From: Anaspis maculata
Taxonomy: Eukaryota > Arthropoda > Insecta > Coleoptera > Scraptiidae
DNA length: 64,000 bases
Direction of reading: 5' to 3'
Assembly: GCA_949128115.1 (NCBI GenBank)
Contig: OX421964.1
Span: 39,254,177-39,318,176 of the forward strand
Positions 11,345 through 21,550 of the stretch are shown piece by piece. Position 1 is the stretch's first letter, and each line of letters starts with the position of its first letter. The notes beneath the pieces were generated by a model. That model made no database searches and was not told where the DNA came from. It saw only the letters and a list, made by a program, of their open reading frames with translations. Position numbers and translations under genes: made by a program.

Positions 11345-12310
11345 TGTTAGCGCGGTACACATAAAGACGGCAGCCTTCCGATGAAGGCTGCATTAAAACA
11401 ATAACTCTTGGATTAGGAAAGCAGCAAGCGACAGTCAGAAATAAAATTCACAACAACAATCAAAAACTTTAATGCAAAACAAAGAAAAGAACACAAACAG
11501 ACAGAATTACAAAACAATAAAAAAAAAACAATGTGAATTAAATGAAATGAAAAATCCGAGTGGTTCTGATCGGGGGCAGATTCGCTGGCGCCGAGTGGCG
11601 TCCTGAAAACGAGACGAACTGCACTGAAGGTATACACCCCGGCAAACGGGAATAAACGGTAAATGGTAAAAACAATGGAAAATATGGAACTTACGGGATC
11701 TTATTCGGTGGCGGCGTCGTCCTGGCGGAGTCCGAAGGCGGCGTCGTGGTGGATGGCCGTTCTGGTGGTGGATTTCCTTTTGAGATGCACGAGTGCCCGT
11801 GTTCGTCACCAAAATGGCGGACGAACGACTCGATCCCGTCCGAAACTGGAGCTTTGTGTGCGGCTGGCTGGTCCAAGCCGCTCCCCGGTGAAAGCGGTGA
11901 AAACTGCCGCTTTCTGGACTTGGAGATGCTGCAGAGATCCTCCAGGAGTCACTATCGGACGCGATGGGCCTTGGATGGGCTTCTGGTCGAGTACGAAATG
12001 TACGCCGATGGCACGACAAGATGGCCGCGAGAACGATGACCAAAAAAAAGACGGCGTGGCTTCCCGCTCGACGTACGGAGATCGACGCCGCTTCGAACGA
12101 AGCGGCAAAGGCACGAGCGGAAAGAAAGCCGAAGAATGCCGAAGACGGCCGAAGAAAGTGCTGGAGCTCGTTTACGCTTGCGCCTGACAGCCAAGTGCCA
12201 GGCACACCGAACAGGGGGTGAGGGGTGAGGACTTGGACGACACAGGGATATTTTGGGTTGCATACCCTCAGTGCACACGAATGCAGTGTTCAATGAACGG
12301 GGCCGAGACA
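11345..12310 (-). repeat. BEL 3' LTR (element sense)
   Basis: On the plus strand it begins TGTTAGCGCGG and ends GCCGAGACA, 966 bp. It is GC-rich. It is the same length as the LTR at 17878-18843 and identical wherever I compared them. A GCAGCCTT/AAGGCTGC stem-loop lies at 11370-11391. The 174-, 232- and 97-codon open frames within it occur equally in both LTRs and are most likely incidental. Confidence 0.95.
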
Positions 12311-12322
12311 TACTCCCCACCA
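12311..12322 (-). promoter_or_regulatory. BEL polypurine tract
   Basis: The minus-strand sequence directly upstream of the 3' LTR is purine-rich (GGTGGGGAGTA). It occupies the expected plus-strand priming position next to the LTR edge. Confidence 0.75.
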
Positions 12323-12429
12323 AAATACCACTCGGGGTATTTTCAAAGTTCAAAAATTAATGAAATCAAACATGATACAAAAAGAAAGAGCATAGTGAAA
12401 ACAATGACGGAAGTGAAAACACAGAATGC

Positions 12430-15400
12430 TCACTGTCCTGAAGGGAGGGGACAAAGTTTGACCATTGGGCGTCGCAGAACGTCGCGTTGAGTACGGACAT
12501 CTGCGACACGACAAATGCCATCTTTGCCGGGGAAGAGTTTTGAAATTCCGCCTAACCTCCACTTCAGAGGGGGAGCGTTTTCGTCCTTGATGAGGACTAA
12601 AGACCCCACATCTGCGGATTCAAGGTGACGTGACTTGTGCCACTTGCCGCGTTGGTACAGCGTGTGTAGATATTCGTCGCGCCAACGCGCCCAGAAACGC
12701 TGTTGCATGGATTGGACCAACTGCCATCGCGACAACCTGCTGATCTTGAGGTGGGACAAATCTGGGTCAGGTGGGGCCGTTAACGGCTCGAGCGTCAAAA
12801 AATGACCAGGCGTCAATGGGCACAGATCATTTGGATCCGAGCCCAGCTCCGAAAGTGGCCGTGAGTTGAGCAACGCTTCAACTTGGGTGACCAACGTGGT
12901 CAGCTCTTCAAAGGTGAGTATTTGATCACCTATCACGCGAGATAGATGAGTTTTGACAGCTTTTATGCCGCTTTCCCACAGCCCGCCAAAGTGGGGACTG
13001 GAGGGAGGAATGAAGCGCCAAGTGATGGCTTCGGATTCCGCGGCGAGTTGCATTGACATCGTCAATTGCCTATGAGCTCCGACAAAGTTTGTGCCATTGT
13101 CGCTATAGATGGTAGAGCAACGACCGCGCCGGGCAATGAATCTGCGCAAGGCAGCGAGGAAAGCATCTGTTGAGAGATCGGAGGCAACCTCGACGTGCAA
13201 TGCCTTGGTGGCGAAGCACACGAAAAGACAGATGTACGCCTTCGTAGTTCTGACACCGCGAGCGCGTGACATGAGGATTGGAAAAGGGCCACCATAGTCG
13301 AGCCCGACGCAGCTAAAAGGTTTTAGCTGAGAAATTCGCGCCGAGGGGAGGTCGCCCATGGTGGGAGAAAAAGTTTGCGGCTTAGTCCGGAAGCACCGGT
13401 AACACGATGCAAGATAGTGCCGTACCGCGCGTCGCGTGGACAATATCCAAAAATTTTGCTGCAGGAGATAGCAGGTATTGTTGAGTCCCGGGTGGCAATG
13501 TCGGGAATGAACTTGTCGAATGACGAGTCCTGTCAAGACGTGACGAGATGGAAGAAGAGCAGGGTGTCTGGTTGCAAATGGCAACTCATGACAATGCTTC
13601 AAACGTCCGCCGACGCGGAGAACATCGTCACGATCGAGAAAGGGTGAAAGTTTTCGAAAGGGTCTTGAACAGGGTTTGCCGTTGCGTAACGACGCGATTT
13701 CGACGGCAAATACCTTCTGCTGTACATGTTTGACAATGTACAACAAGGCAAAATGGAGTTCTGTATCCGAGAGAGGTCCTGTGAACTTCTCATCGGACTT
13801 GCATTTGCAGAACCGATAGAAATAGGCGACAGCGCCCTGAATCTTCCGTAAGGAGGATATGCGCAAAAAGAGGTCGTCGATGTCAATCGGCGGCGGCTGC
13901 GGCACACGCACGACCAAAGCGAGCTTTCGCTCTTCAGACGCAATGTCTGGGGAGGACACGGAGAATTTGTCATCCGGCCATGTGTCATCCGCTGATGACA
14001 GAAAAGGTGGGCCAGACCACCAGAGGGAGCACGAAAGCATGTCTTCGGGAAACAATCCGCGCGAAGCTGGGTCGGCGGGATTGTCCGATGTTGAGACATG
14101 TCTCCAACACTGAGGCGGGACACGCTGTTGAATATGCTCAACACGGTGAGCAACAAATGTTTTCCAGCGGTGCGAAGAGGAACGCAGCCAGCTGAGAACA
14201 ACCGTAGAATCGGTCCACGCAAATATGGCATCGAACTGTACGGTTCCTGCGAGCGCTGCAACGGTGAAGGCAACGAGATTGGAAAGTAGGACCGCTGCAC
14301 ACAATTCGAGACGGGGTACGGTCAGCAATTTGACTGGAGCCACCTTTGATTTGGCGGTTAGGAGACGAATGGTGGGAACACCATTTCGAAGGTAACGAAC
14401 GTACAACACGCTCGCGTACCCAGATTCAGATGCGTCGCAAAAGGCGTGCAACTGGCACCTGTCTGCAGGCGACGGAAAAGTATGCCGTGGAATTTGCAAC
14501 CGCGAAAGTTGCGATAGCTCGGATTGAAAACGCAACCACTGCTGACATACGATGTCTGGAGGGGTGTCGTCCCAATCAAGGCCAAGTTTCCATAACCGTT
14601 GGATTAAATGTTTGGCGAAAAATGCAACAGGGCACAGAAAGCCGAGCGGATCGTAAATCCGAGCCACCTCCGACAAGATGGACCGTTTTGTGCACGGTAG
14701 TTCATTTGGATGAACCGTGAATGAAAAGGTGTCTGTTGCCGCTTGCCACTGGAGGCCAAGAATTTTTACAGTATCGTCAGCAACGTCACTGAAAGTGGAC
14801 GGCTGAGTTCGAACGTGATCAAGTGGTATGTCTTGCAGCACATCAGGGTGATTGCTTGCCCACTTGCGCAATTCAAAGCAACCCGATTGGAGCAGGTTGA
14901 TTAGCTGCGTTTGTAATTCCCGTGCTGATTCCACGGAGTTCGCACCGCAAAGTAGATCGTCTACATACAAATTACGGCGAATTGCCTGCGAAGCCAATGG
15001 AAACTTCGAGGCGCTTTGTTCTGCCAAGTGAAGCAACGTGCGAACCGCTAGAAACGGTGCCGAAGAAACACCATATGTAATGGTGTTCAATTGGTACGTT
15101 TCAATGGGTCGATCAGGGGAGAAACGAAAGCGAATGAGTTGATATTTGCGATGTTCGGGCGAGATAAGTATCTGCCGATACATCTGACGGATGTCACAAG
15201 TAAAAACGATCGGCTCACACCGAAACTGCAGTAGCAAAGCTGCTATGTCCTGTTGTAACTTAGGACCGACGAGAAGCGTCTCGTTGAGAGATAAATGATT
15301 CGGCGCTTGCGCCGAAGCATCAAAAACGACGCGAATTTTCGGCTTGTCGTCTTCGATCTTGACGATCGGATGATGAGGGATGTAATACGCCTCAGAATCT

Positions 15401-17658
15401 GGAGGTTCTGCGTCCAGCAAGGTCATGTGACCTAGGTCGAGGTAGTCGCGCATGAATGCTATGTACAGATCACGGAGTGTGTCCTGACGGACCAGGCGAC
15501 GTTCGATAGCTAACCAACGGCGGTCAGCCATAGACCTGCAATGTTCAAAGGTGGGGGACTCCCTTTTGAAGGGAAGCGAAACCCCAAAACGACCTGACGG
15601 ACAACGGTAGACAGAGTCCCGGAAACAAATTTCTGCACGTTCATCATCTGGGGACAAACGTGTTTTGGACGATGGTGACGAGATTTCCTCTACTTCCCAA
15701 AATTTGTGCAGAGACTCGTCGATTCCAGTTGGAGTGCAGACCAAAAAGGAATGCAGAGGTTTTGACGGGGTTTGAAAGGGACCGAGAAGAGCCCAGCCAA
15801 AAATGGTGTTTATGGCAACAGGCTGTGACGGACCTGACGAGACGATTCCCTCTTTCACGACTGACGGATAAACGTCGGCGCCCAACAACACTTGAATGGG
15901 GCCTGGCTTGAACCATGTGGGATCCGCCAGATTCGATAAGTTCAAGTGGAATTGATCCGGGTTCAAAGCGGTGTCTGGCAGGTTACCACAAATCCTGCGC
16001 AGGACAATTAACTCCAATTCAGGGATTGGGAGAGACTCATCATCAGCCTTGACCTGGCAAGTGACTGTGCCACACGTCGAATTGGCGGGGGTGAGACCCA
16101 AGCCAAAAACGGGCACATTGTGATTTGATGGGGATAGACCCAATTTGCGCACGCAGGAGTCCAAAATAAACGATGCCTGACTGGCAGGGTCTATGAGCGC
16201 ACGGAGGCTTTGGTAGCCTCCCCACCGGTCACGAACGTGAACGATTGCCGTGGCCAACAAAACATGAGCTGCCTTGAGGCTTGAGGCGAGATTCGTCACC
16301 GAATTCGCGACATTTTCTGGAAGACCAGGGGAAACGATTTGCGGTAATTCAACTGGATTCGATAAAGAACTGGGTGACTCATGACCTGCAGTTCTATGTG
16401 GCTTGGGGAAGTGCAGCAAGGTGTGATGCCTTGCGTGGCACTGCCGACACGAATACGACGATGGACATTTTGGAGCGCCGTGATTGGTGCTCAAGCAGTT
16501 GAGACAGAGCCTTTTCTGTTTGACCGCCAAATATCTGTCATTTGGGGACATTGACAGAAAAGTCTTGCACGCAGTGACTCTATGACTTCTCGCCCTACAA
16601 TGAGAACATGCTGACTCATGCGACGTCGCTGGGGCAGATGAAGTCTGAGACACCAACGTATGTGAGGCCCACGACTTGCGGCTGACCTCGGGCTTCACGG
16701 TAACGGTGTTTGCCCGTGTGGAGCGGGAGTTCGATTGCGTTTTAGAATTTAAGGCAGTTGCCTCGAAAGCCTTGCATTGGTCGAGCACGAAAGACTTGAC
16801 GTCTTCGTATTTGGGGAAGGGGGTGCCAGCTGACTGCACCTCGAAACGTTTTCGCGTCGACTCATCGAGTTTCTGGAGCAGCATGCTCGACAGGGTGAAA
16901 TCCCACAGGTCGATATGCGGATACTGCTCGAGCGCCACTAAATTTTCGTTGAACGTGTTCACAAGATGGCGAAGCGCTTGCGCGGAGTCAGATGTGACGG
17001 AGGAGGCGTTCATCATCGACTGCCAGTAAAAAGTGACTAGCACGCGGTCGTTCTGGTATCTCTCAACCAACGAGTCGAACGCAATTATGTAATTATCTCC
17101 CGTCAATGGCAGGTGTTTAACCATTGAGAGAGGTTCACCAGATAAAGACGAGATCAGATACTGAAACCGTTCAATATCTGAGAGAGACTGGTTTCTGTGT
17201 ATTAACGCCGTGAATAGATCATAGTATGGTGGCCATGATTTTAACTTTCCGTCGAACAACGGCAACGCGATTTTTGGCAATCGGACATTGCTCCGGCCTG
17301 TCTCGAACCAAGTTTGCGAGGCTTGGCGAGAGAGCGAGGAAGTCGGCTCTGAATTCGCAAACGAGGCTTTTACCGCAGCAAGTTTGCCATACAAGCTGTC
17401 TGCCCGGAGTGTACGTTCAAGAAATGTAGCCTTCTGCTCCTCGGAGGCACTGGGGAGAGGGGCAGTGTTGACCGTGCTCTTGAAACCGTTGTAAATTTCC
17501 GCCGCAATGTCAAACGTGGCTAAAAATGCCGGTTGGAGGCTTGGCTCGGTGGTAGCTGTGACGCCTTGTTCCAGAAGGGGCTCAAGGCGCGCAATAGCTA
17601 TCGCGATGGACGATAAAGTTGCGTCCATTGTGTACGACACAAAGAAAAATGAAAACAA
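12430..17658 (-). CDS. BEL/Pao gag-pol polyprotein
   Basis: A single 1742-codon frame. The first Met is at 17658, but the in-frame Met at 17628 (MDATLSS) is the more likely start. The gag region has a DUF1759-type segment from about residue 130 (LPLFDG) and CCHC-like zinc motifs near 355-410. A pepsin-like protease follows (ALIDPASQASF near 488), then RT with catalytic YVDD near residue 897, and RNase H (FCDASE near 1075). The zinc-binding integrase N-terminus is near 1375-1420. The D,D,E core shows as LDYGG near 1452, SDNGTNF near 1518 and FGGLWE near 1556. A C-terminal DUF5641-like region (FWARWRDEYL) closes it. No stop or frameshift was found, and length and domain order are normal for the family. 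It is probably made from the genomic RNA and cleaved by its own protease. Only the annotation level is given here. Confidence 0.95.
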   Translation of the reverse strand: MFSFFFVSYTMDATLSSIAIAIARLEPLLEQGVTATTEPSLQPAFLATFDIAAEIYNGFKSTVNTAPLPSASEEQKATFLERTLRADSLYGKLAAVKASFANSEPTSSLSRQASQTWFETGRSNVRLPKIALPLFDGKLKSWPPYYDLFTALIHRNQSLSDIERFQYLISSLSGEPLSMVKHLPLTGDNYIIAFDSLVERYQNDRVLVTFYWQSMMNASSVTSDSAQALRHLVNTFNENLVALEQYPHIDLWDFTLSSMLLQKLDESTRKRFEVQSAGTPFPKYEDVKSFVLDQCKAFEATALNSKTQSNSRSTRANTVTVKPEVSRKSWASHTLVSQTSSAPATSHESACSHCRARSHRVTACKTFLSMSPNDRYLAVKQKRLCLNCLSTNHGAPKCPSSYSCRQCHARHHTLLHFPKPHRTAGHESPSSLSNPVELPQIVSPGLPENVANSVTNLASSLKAAHVLLATAIVHVRDRWGGYQSLRALIDPASQASFILDSCVRKLGLSPSNHNVPVFGLGLTPANSTCGTVTCQVKADDESLPIPELELIVLRRICGNLPDTALNPDQFHLNLSNLADPTWFKPGPIQVLLGADVYPSVVKEGIVSSGPSQPVAINTIFGWALLGPFQTPSKPLHSFLVCTPTGIDESLHKFWEVEEISSPSSKTRLSPDDERAEICFRDSVYRCPSGRFGVSLPFKRESPTFEHCRSMADRRWLAIERRLVRQDTLRDLYIAFMRDYLDLGHMTLLDAEPPDSEAYYIPHHPIVKIEDDKPKIRVVFDASAQAPNHLSLNETLLVGPKLQQDIAALLLQFRCEPIVFTCDIRQMYRQILISPEHRKYQLIRFRFSPDRPIETYQLNTITYGVSSAPFLAVRTLLHLAEQSASKFPLASQAIRRNLYVDDLLCGANSVESARELQTQLINLLQSGCFELRKWASNHPDVLQDIPLDHVRTQPSTFSDVADDTVKILGLQWQAATDTFSFTVHPNELPCTKRSILSEVARIYDPLGFLCPVAFFAKHLIQRLWKLGLDWDDTPPDIVCQQWLRFQSELSQLSRLQIPRHTFPSPADRCQLHAFCDASESGYASVLYVRYLRNGVPTIRLLTAKSKVAPVKLLTVPRLELCAAVLLSNLVAFTVAALAGTVQFDAIFAWTDSTVVLSWLRSSSHRWKTFVAHRVEHIQQRVPPQCWRHVSTSDNPADPASRGLFPEDMLSCSLWWSGPPFLSSADDTWPDDKFSVSSPDIASEERKLALVVRVPQPPPIDIDDLFLRISSLRKIQGAVAYFYRFCKCKSDEKFTGPLSDTELHFALLYIVKHVQQKVFAVEIASLRNGKPCSRPFRKLSPFLDRDDVLRVGGRLKHCHELPFATRHPALLPSRHVLTGLVIRQVHSRHCHPGLNNTCYLLQQNFWILSTRRAVRHYLASCYRCFRTKPQTFSPTMGDLPSARISQLKPFSCVGLDYGGPFPILMSRARGVRTTKAYICLFVCFATKALHVEVASDLSTDAFLAALRRFIARRGRCSTIYSDNGTNFVGAHRQLTMSMQLAAESEAITWRFIPPSSPHFGGLWESGIKAVKTHLSRVIGDQILTFEELTTLVTQVEALLNSRPLSELGSDPNDLCPLTPGHFLTLEPLTAPPDPDLSHLKISRLSRWQLVQSMQQRFWARWRDEYLHTLYQRGKWHKSRHLESADVGSLVLIKDENAPPLKWRLGGISKLFPGKDGICRVADVRTQRDVLRRPMVKLCPLPSGQ

Positions 17659-17851
17659 AGCAACTGACCCTTAGGTTGGCGTACCTGAATGGCGAACCCA
17701 ACCCAGGTGAAAAAGTGCGAATGAGACGGGCGAAAAACGAATTGATCAACACGCTGGACCAACGCACAAGTGTCACGTGGGTTTGACCCGTGACTTTAAA
17801 GTTTCAATAGTGAGGTGAATTAAATTCCTGACTGTACCATGCTTAGCCTGT

Positions 17852-17870
17852 ATCCGGCTACGAAGGACCA
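17852..17870 (-). promoter_or_regulatory. BEL primer-binding site, tRNA-Tyr-like
   Basis: Seven bases inside the 5' LTR edge the minus strand reads TGGTCCTTCG, then T, then AGCCGGAT. This complements the 3' end of insect tRNA-Tyr (ends TCGAAGGA plus CCA) except for one extra base. The tRNA identity comes from general knowledge of insect tRNA ends. Confidence 0.65.
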
Positions 17871-17877
17871 ATTTATA

Positions 17878-18843
17878 TGTTAGCGCGGTACACATAAAGA
17901 CGGCAGCCTTCCGATGAAGGCTGCATTAAAACAATAACTCTTGGATTAGGAAAGCAGCAAGCGACAGTCAGAAATAAAATTCACAACAACAATCAAAAAC
18001 TTTAATGCAAAACAAAGAAAAGAACACAAACAGACAGAATTACAAAACAATAAAAAAAAAACAATGTGAATTAAATGAAATGAAAAATCCGAGTGGTTCT
18101 GATCGGGGGCAGATTCGCTGGCGCCGAGTGGCGTCCTGAAAACGAGACGAACTGCACTGAAGGTATACACCCCGGCAAACGGGAATAAACGGTAAATGGT
18201 AAAAACAATGGAAAATATGGAACTTACGGGATCTTATTCGGTGGCGGCGTCGTCCTGGCGGAGTCCGAAGGCGGCGTCGTGGTGGATGGCCGTTCTGGTG
18301 GTGGATTTCCTTTTGAGATGCACGAGTGCCCGTGTTCGTCACCAAAATGGCGGACGAACGACTCGATCCCGTCCGAAACTGGAGCTTTGTGTGCGGCTGG
18401 CTGGTCCAAGCCGCTCCCCGGTGAAAGCGGTGAAAACTGCCGCTTTCTGGACTTGGAGATGCTGCAGAGATCCTCCAGGAGTCACTATCGGACGCGATGG
18501 GCCTTGGATGGGCTTCTGGTCGAGTACGAAATGTACGCCGATGGCACGACAAGATGGCCGCGAGAACGATGACCAAAAAAAAGACGGCGTGGCTTCCCGC
18601 TCGACGTACGGAGATCGACGCCGCTTCGAACGAAGCGGCAAAGGCACGAGCGGAAAGAAAGCCGAAGAATGCCGAAGACGGCCGAAGAAAGTGCTGGAGC
18701 TCGTTTACGCTTGCGCCTGACAGCCAAGTGCCAGGCACACCGAACAGGGGGTGAGGGGTGAGGACTTGGACGACACAGGGATATTTTGGGTTGCATACCC
18801 TCAGTGCACACGAATGCAGTGTTCAATGAACGGGGCCGAGACA
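17878..18843 (-). repeat. BEL 5' LTR (element sense)
   Basis: The second 966-bp LTR, carrying the element's promoter by its position. It is followed on the right by AGATG, the target duplication, and then by the interrupted THAP coding sequence. The stem-loop of the other LTR recurs at 17903-17924. Confidence 0.95.
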
Positions 18844-18848
18844 AGATG

Positions 18849-19012
18849 GACGACTCCGAAGATAATCCATTTGGATCCCTTCTTGCAAGTTCCGGCCACT
18901 TCCTTCTCATGTGTTCTTTTTTGGGTACCACAATGAAAAGTTAATGTGGGGAACTTCTTCCCGTGTTTTTGCAAAGAGGCACCACACACCAGTGATATGA
19001 TTTTCCACTCAT
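18849..19012 (-). pseudogene. THAP zinc-finger fragment of a DNA transposase
   Basis: The minus-strand ATG at 19012 starts a protein with a THAP-style opening (HWCVVPLCKNTG). About 20 codons later it has the VPKKEHMRRKW segment, which corresponds to the usual THAP VPK...RKKW block, then ELARRDP. One in-frame TAA at 18943-18941 interrupts it, with the frame unchanged on both sides. The BEL insertion cuts the gene directly after SSESSI. The C-x2-H end of the finger and the catalytic domain are missing. I infer a dead transposase first exon. Confidence 0.7.
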
Positions 19013-19247
19013 TGTTCTCCAAACAGAACAGCGTCCTTGCGAACATGTGATGGTTTGTTTACATTCGCAAATGACACTTGACAGTTTATGAACTGTGACG
19101 TCACAATGGCCGTTGACTTTCATAAAGTGTTTAAGCGCCAAATATTTTTGCGAAATAAAAAATATTTTTTTTACGTACAATAAACATGCGTAAGCAATTA
19201 GAAATTATTTAGACCAAAATTGAAAAACCGTCACATACCCTATTCTG

Positions 19248-19801
19248 ATGAAATTCAGACGACATCCAATGTACGAAAAACGGCAGGGACAACCACTTGA
19301 AAAAGTGCCCCCTGCTTGGCCCCACATCAAATATTCGGGTTGTGTTTAGAGTGAAATTGTCCTGGACTGTTGTACGAACAATCTTGCCCAACTTCAACAT
19401 CCATTCATCAAAAGTGACTTAATCTCGCGTGCCAACAAGGCAAATCTGTAACTTTCAAAATAAAAATTTATATCTTCGATGTTAGATTCCGACTCCGGAT
19501 AATTCCGAAAATGTTTCGAGGCAAGACACCACACTTCATGATTTTTGTATTAGACCACATAAAATTTTTTTTCGACAAATGGAGGTACGATGGGGTCGGT
19601 ACAATTTTGCAGCATTTTACGTATCACCCTGTAGAAATTTTACATGAAATTTCTCAACATTCACTTTTATAGGATAGGTCACGGAAGCATTAGGCTGATT
19701 AACACAATAAACAAAACGGAAATCGCATCCGGCAATCGGAAGTTATTGGCCTTCAAAGTCGAACCATTTTTTTGATACCGACTTCGGTGTCCAGCAGTTT
19801 A
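19248..19801. repeat. Foldback family A, right part of the interrupted copy
   Basis: It continues the repeat broken at 10746. A core segment comes first, then a 350-bp outer arm ending GTGTCCAGCAGTTT. The same arm occurs in both orientations at 46146-46500 and 46800-47166. It contains a CACCCTGTAG block near 19627. Confidence 0.75.
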
Positions 19802-21550
19802 GTTGGATTTGAATTTGAAAACGTGTTTACTTCAAGCTATTTGGTTTAAACATATTTCTAATGTAATTTGAACCCGTGATTTGAACTCAGAGCGGCGACT
19901 TTGGTCGAAAACAATGCGAAACATCTTCATATTCATCCAGGATTGATGAAAAACCTCGTGAAAAACATAAATTGCCATTCAAAGACAAAACTGTTGCCTT
20001 CTCCGTAGAAACCCCCTGCACGACGTGATAATGATAAATATTGACATTATATGTTATTTCCGTTCCATAAGATCTCCAGTGCATTGATGAATGATGAATT
20101 TGAGTGCCTTCGAGGAGTAGGAAAGATTTTGGTCCTTTTAGACTTTGGGGTGGCTCCTGAAGTCGCCTGTCACAGTGCCACACCAAACTCGTTGACGCCA
20201 TCTTCAGGATTATCAAGTTTGTAAATCCAGAAGCCCTTCGCTTTATTACAAAATGCATAGTTGAGGCGCTAATTCACCGGAATATAGGTACCTAATTATA
20301 AAAATAAGTATGGCAAACAAGTGAACTTTCTATTCTTCTTCTCAAGAAATCCCTTCTGAATTTGAGCAAAACGTGAGAAACGAAGAGTCGAGACGCACAG
20401 AAATAGTCTCGCTTCAAGAAAATTTGGCCAGCTTTTCTACGAAGATCGGAAAAAAGTAGTAAGTTATGTTATAACCTAGGTTATAACGATATATGAAAAG
20501 GATTTTTCTTTCGAATTAGATCATAACAGTTACAGTACTTGCCTTTCTACCGTCTCGGCGGTGGGTCCCACGGAAATACCTACGTCGGAAGCTCGAGCTC
20601 CATCTTCGACGAGTACATCTTGTATAATTGGTTGCCTACATCATCACGTGGTTATGAACAAAACTTCAGCCGAATAAAGTGGCACCAACGGAACCAATAT
20701 TATTTTAACTGATTGAAAGAATCCATGGAATCACCAAACGAAATGGTATGGTTTATGGTTCACTGCTTTATTTGATTGAATCGTTTTGATAAATTTTGAA
20801 AAAACGCAATAAAAAATGATGCACTTCGGTGGCTCGGTAAAACAAACCCTAAAAATTAGACACGCATGTGTGACCTCCTAACAGCCCTAACGCACATGTG
20901 TCATCTGCACGTGACTTCACACTTTAGCAAGCATGTCTCTATTATAACAGAATTAAATTTTCATTTTGCTTCCAACACGCCATTATAATTTGCATAGGCA
21001 ATGTCTTATTTTCTGACTGGTCGCTATGAAATCGAAGGTGAGATGATAATTAAAGAACGTAGGCGTGAGCTAGACCCCATTATTGTTCGTTTCAAAATAT
21101 TTTTCTTATTCATGATATAGAGCACAATAAACCACAATGGAAATCTTGCAAAGATTCCGCGTATCATTGCCAATAACTAGTCATGAACACTTCAATAAAT
21201 TGCAATTACCAAGTGATGCGCTGATTGAATCTATCTAATAAAATTGCACATTCACTCACTGATTTCAATGCGGCTGGTCTCTTTTGTAGCATTTTTCTAC
21301 TTACCTATATAGGTAGGTACGTCTTTTAGCTGCATTGCAACTGCATCGGCAGATGCACTCGAATCACTCGATTGATTACAATCCTTTTTCAACGCCGAGC
21401 CCGAACGCATAACGAATCGAACATTCATTATGCATAGGTGCGAAAATGGCACTCGGTTATTGGCTATTGAGCCTAGTGCGCGGACTGTGAAATTATACAG
21501 TGTGTTTCAATAAAATGCATTAATTCTGATTAATTTGTATTGTCGAATAT
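19802..21550. other. No recognisable gene; one 123-codon minus-strand frame
   Basis: The longest frame is 19887-20258 on the minus strand (123 codons, containing MASTSLVWHCDRRLQEPP). It matches nothing I know. The rest is AT-rich. A CG-containing patch near 20555-20610 (YVGSSSSIFDEY in one frame) could be a small decayed exon, but no structure supports it. Confidence 0.4.

Larger units (their letters stand above)
11345..18843 (-). mobile_element. BEL/Pao LTR retrotransposon, apparently complete
   Basis: This is a 7.5-kb element with LTRs at 17878-18843 (5' in element sense) and 11345-12310 (3'). Each is 966 bp and each has TG...CA ends. A perfect 5-bp target duplication, AGATG, flanks it (11340-11344 and 18844-18848). 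It has a primer-binding site, a polypurine tract and one uninterrupted gag-pol frame. The order protease, RT, RNase H, integrase and the YVDD RT motif place it in BEL/Pao. No env-like frame was seen. The LTRs have the same length, and their translations match in every frame, so the insertion is recent. Confidence 0.96.
10747..19247 (-). mobile_element. THAP-type DNA transposon, split by a BEL retrotransposon
   Basis: The ends are AGGGTATGTGAC and its exact complement GTCACATACCCT. Comparison with the uninterrupted host repeat at 46.6 kb gives an AT dinucleotide as the duplicated target. Without the BEL insert and its duplicated AGATG the element is about 1.0 kb, so it is a deletion derivative. 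Its right end carries a minus-strand THAP zinc-finger fragment. THAP plus a 2-bp AT duplication suits the ISL2EU group, while THAP alone also suits P elements. The 8-bp duplication expected for P was not seen. Subterminal repeats of TCATCTGTCA occur at 10.95-11.0 kb. Confidence 0.75.

Noticed and set aside
11507..12205. 232-, 174- and 97-codon open frames inside the BEL LTRs
   Set aside because: They recur identically in both LTRs because the LTRs are copies. They show no domain and are explained by GC-rich sequence.
10747..19247. P-element assignment for the THAP transposon
   Set aside because: No 8-bp target duplication was found. Comparison with the intact repeat supports just AT. The class is left open.
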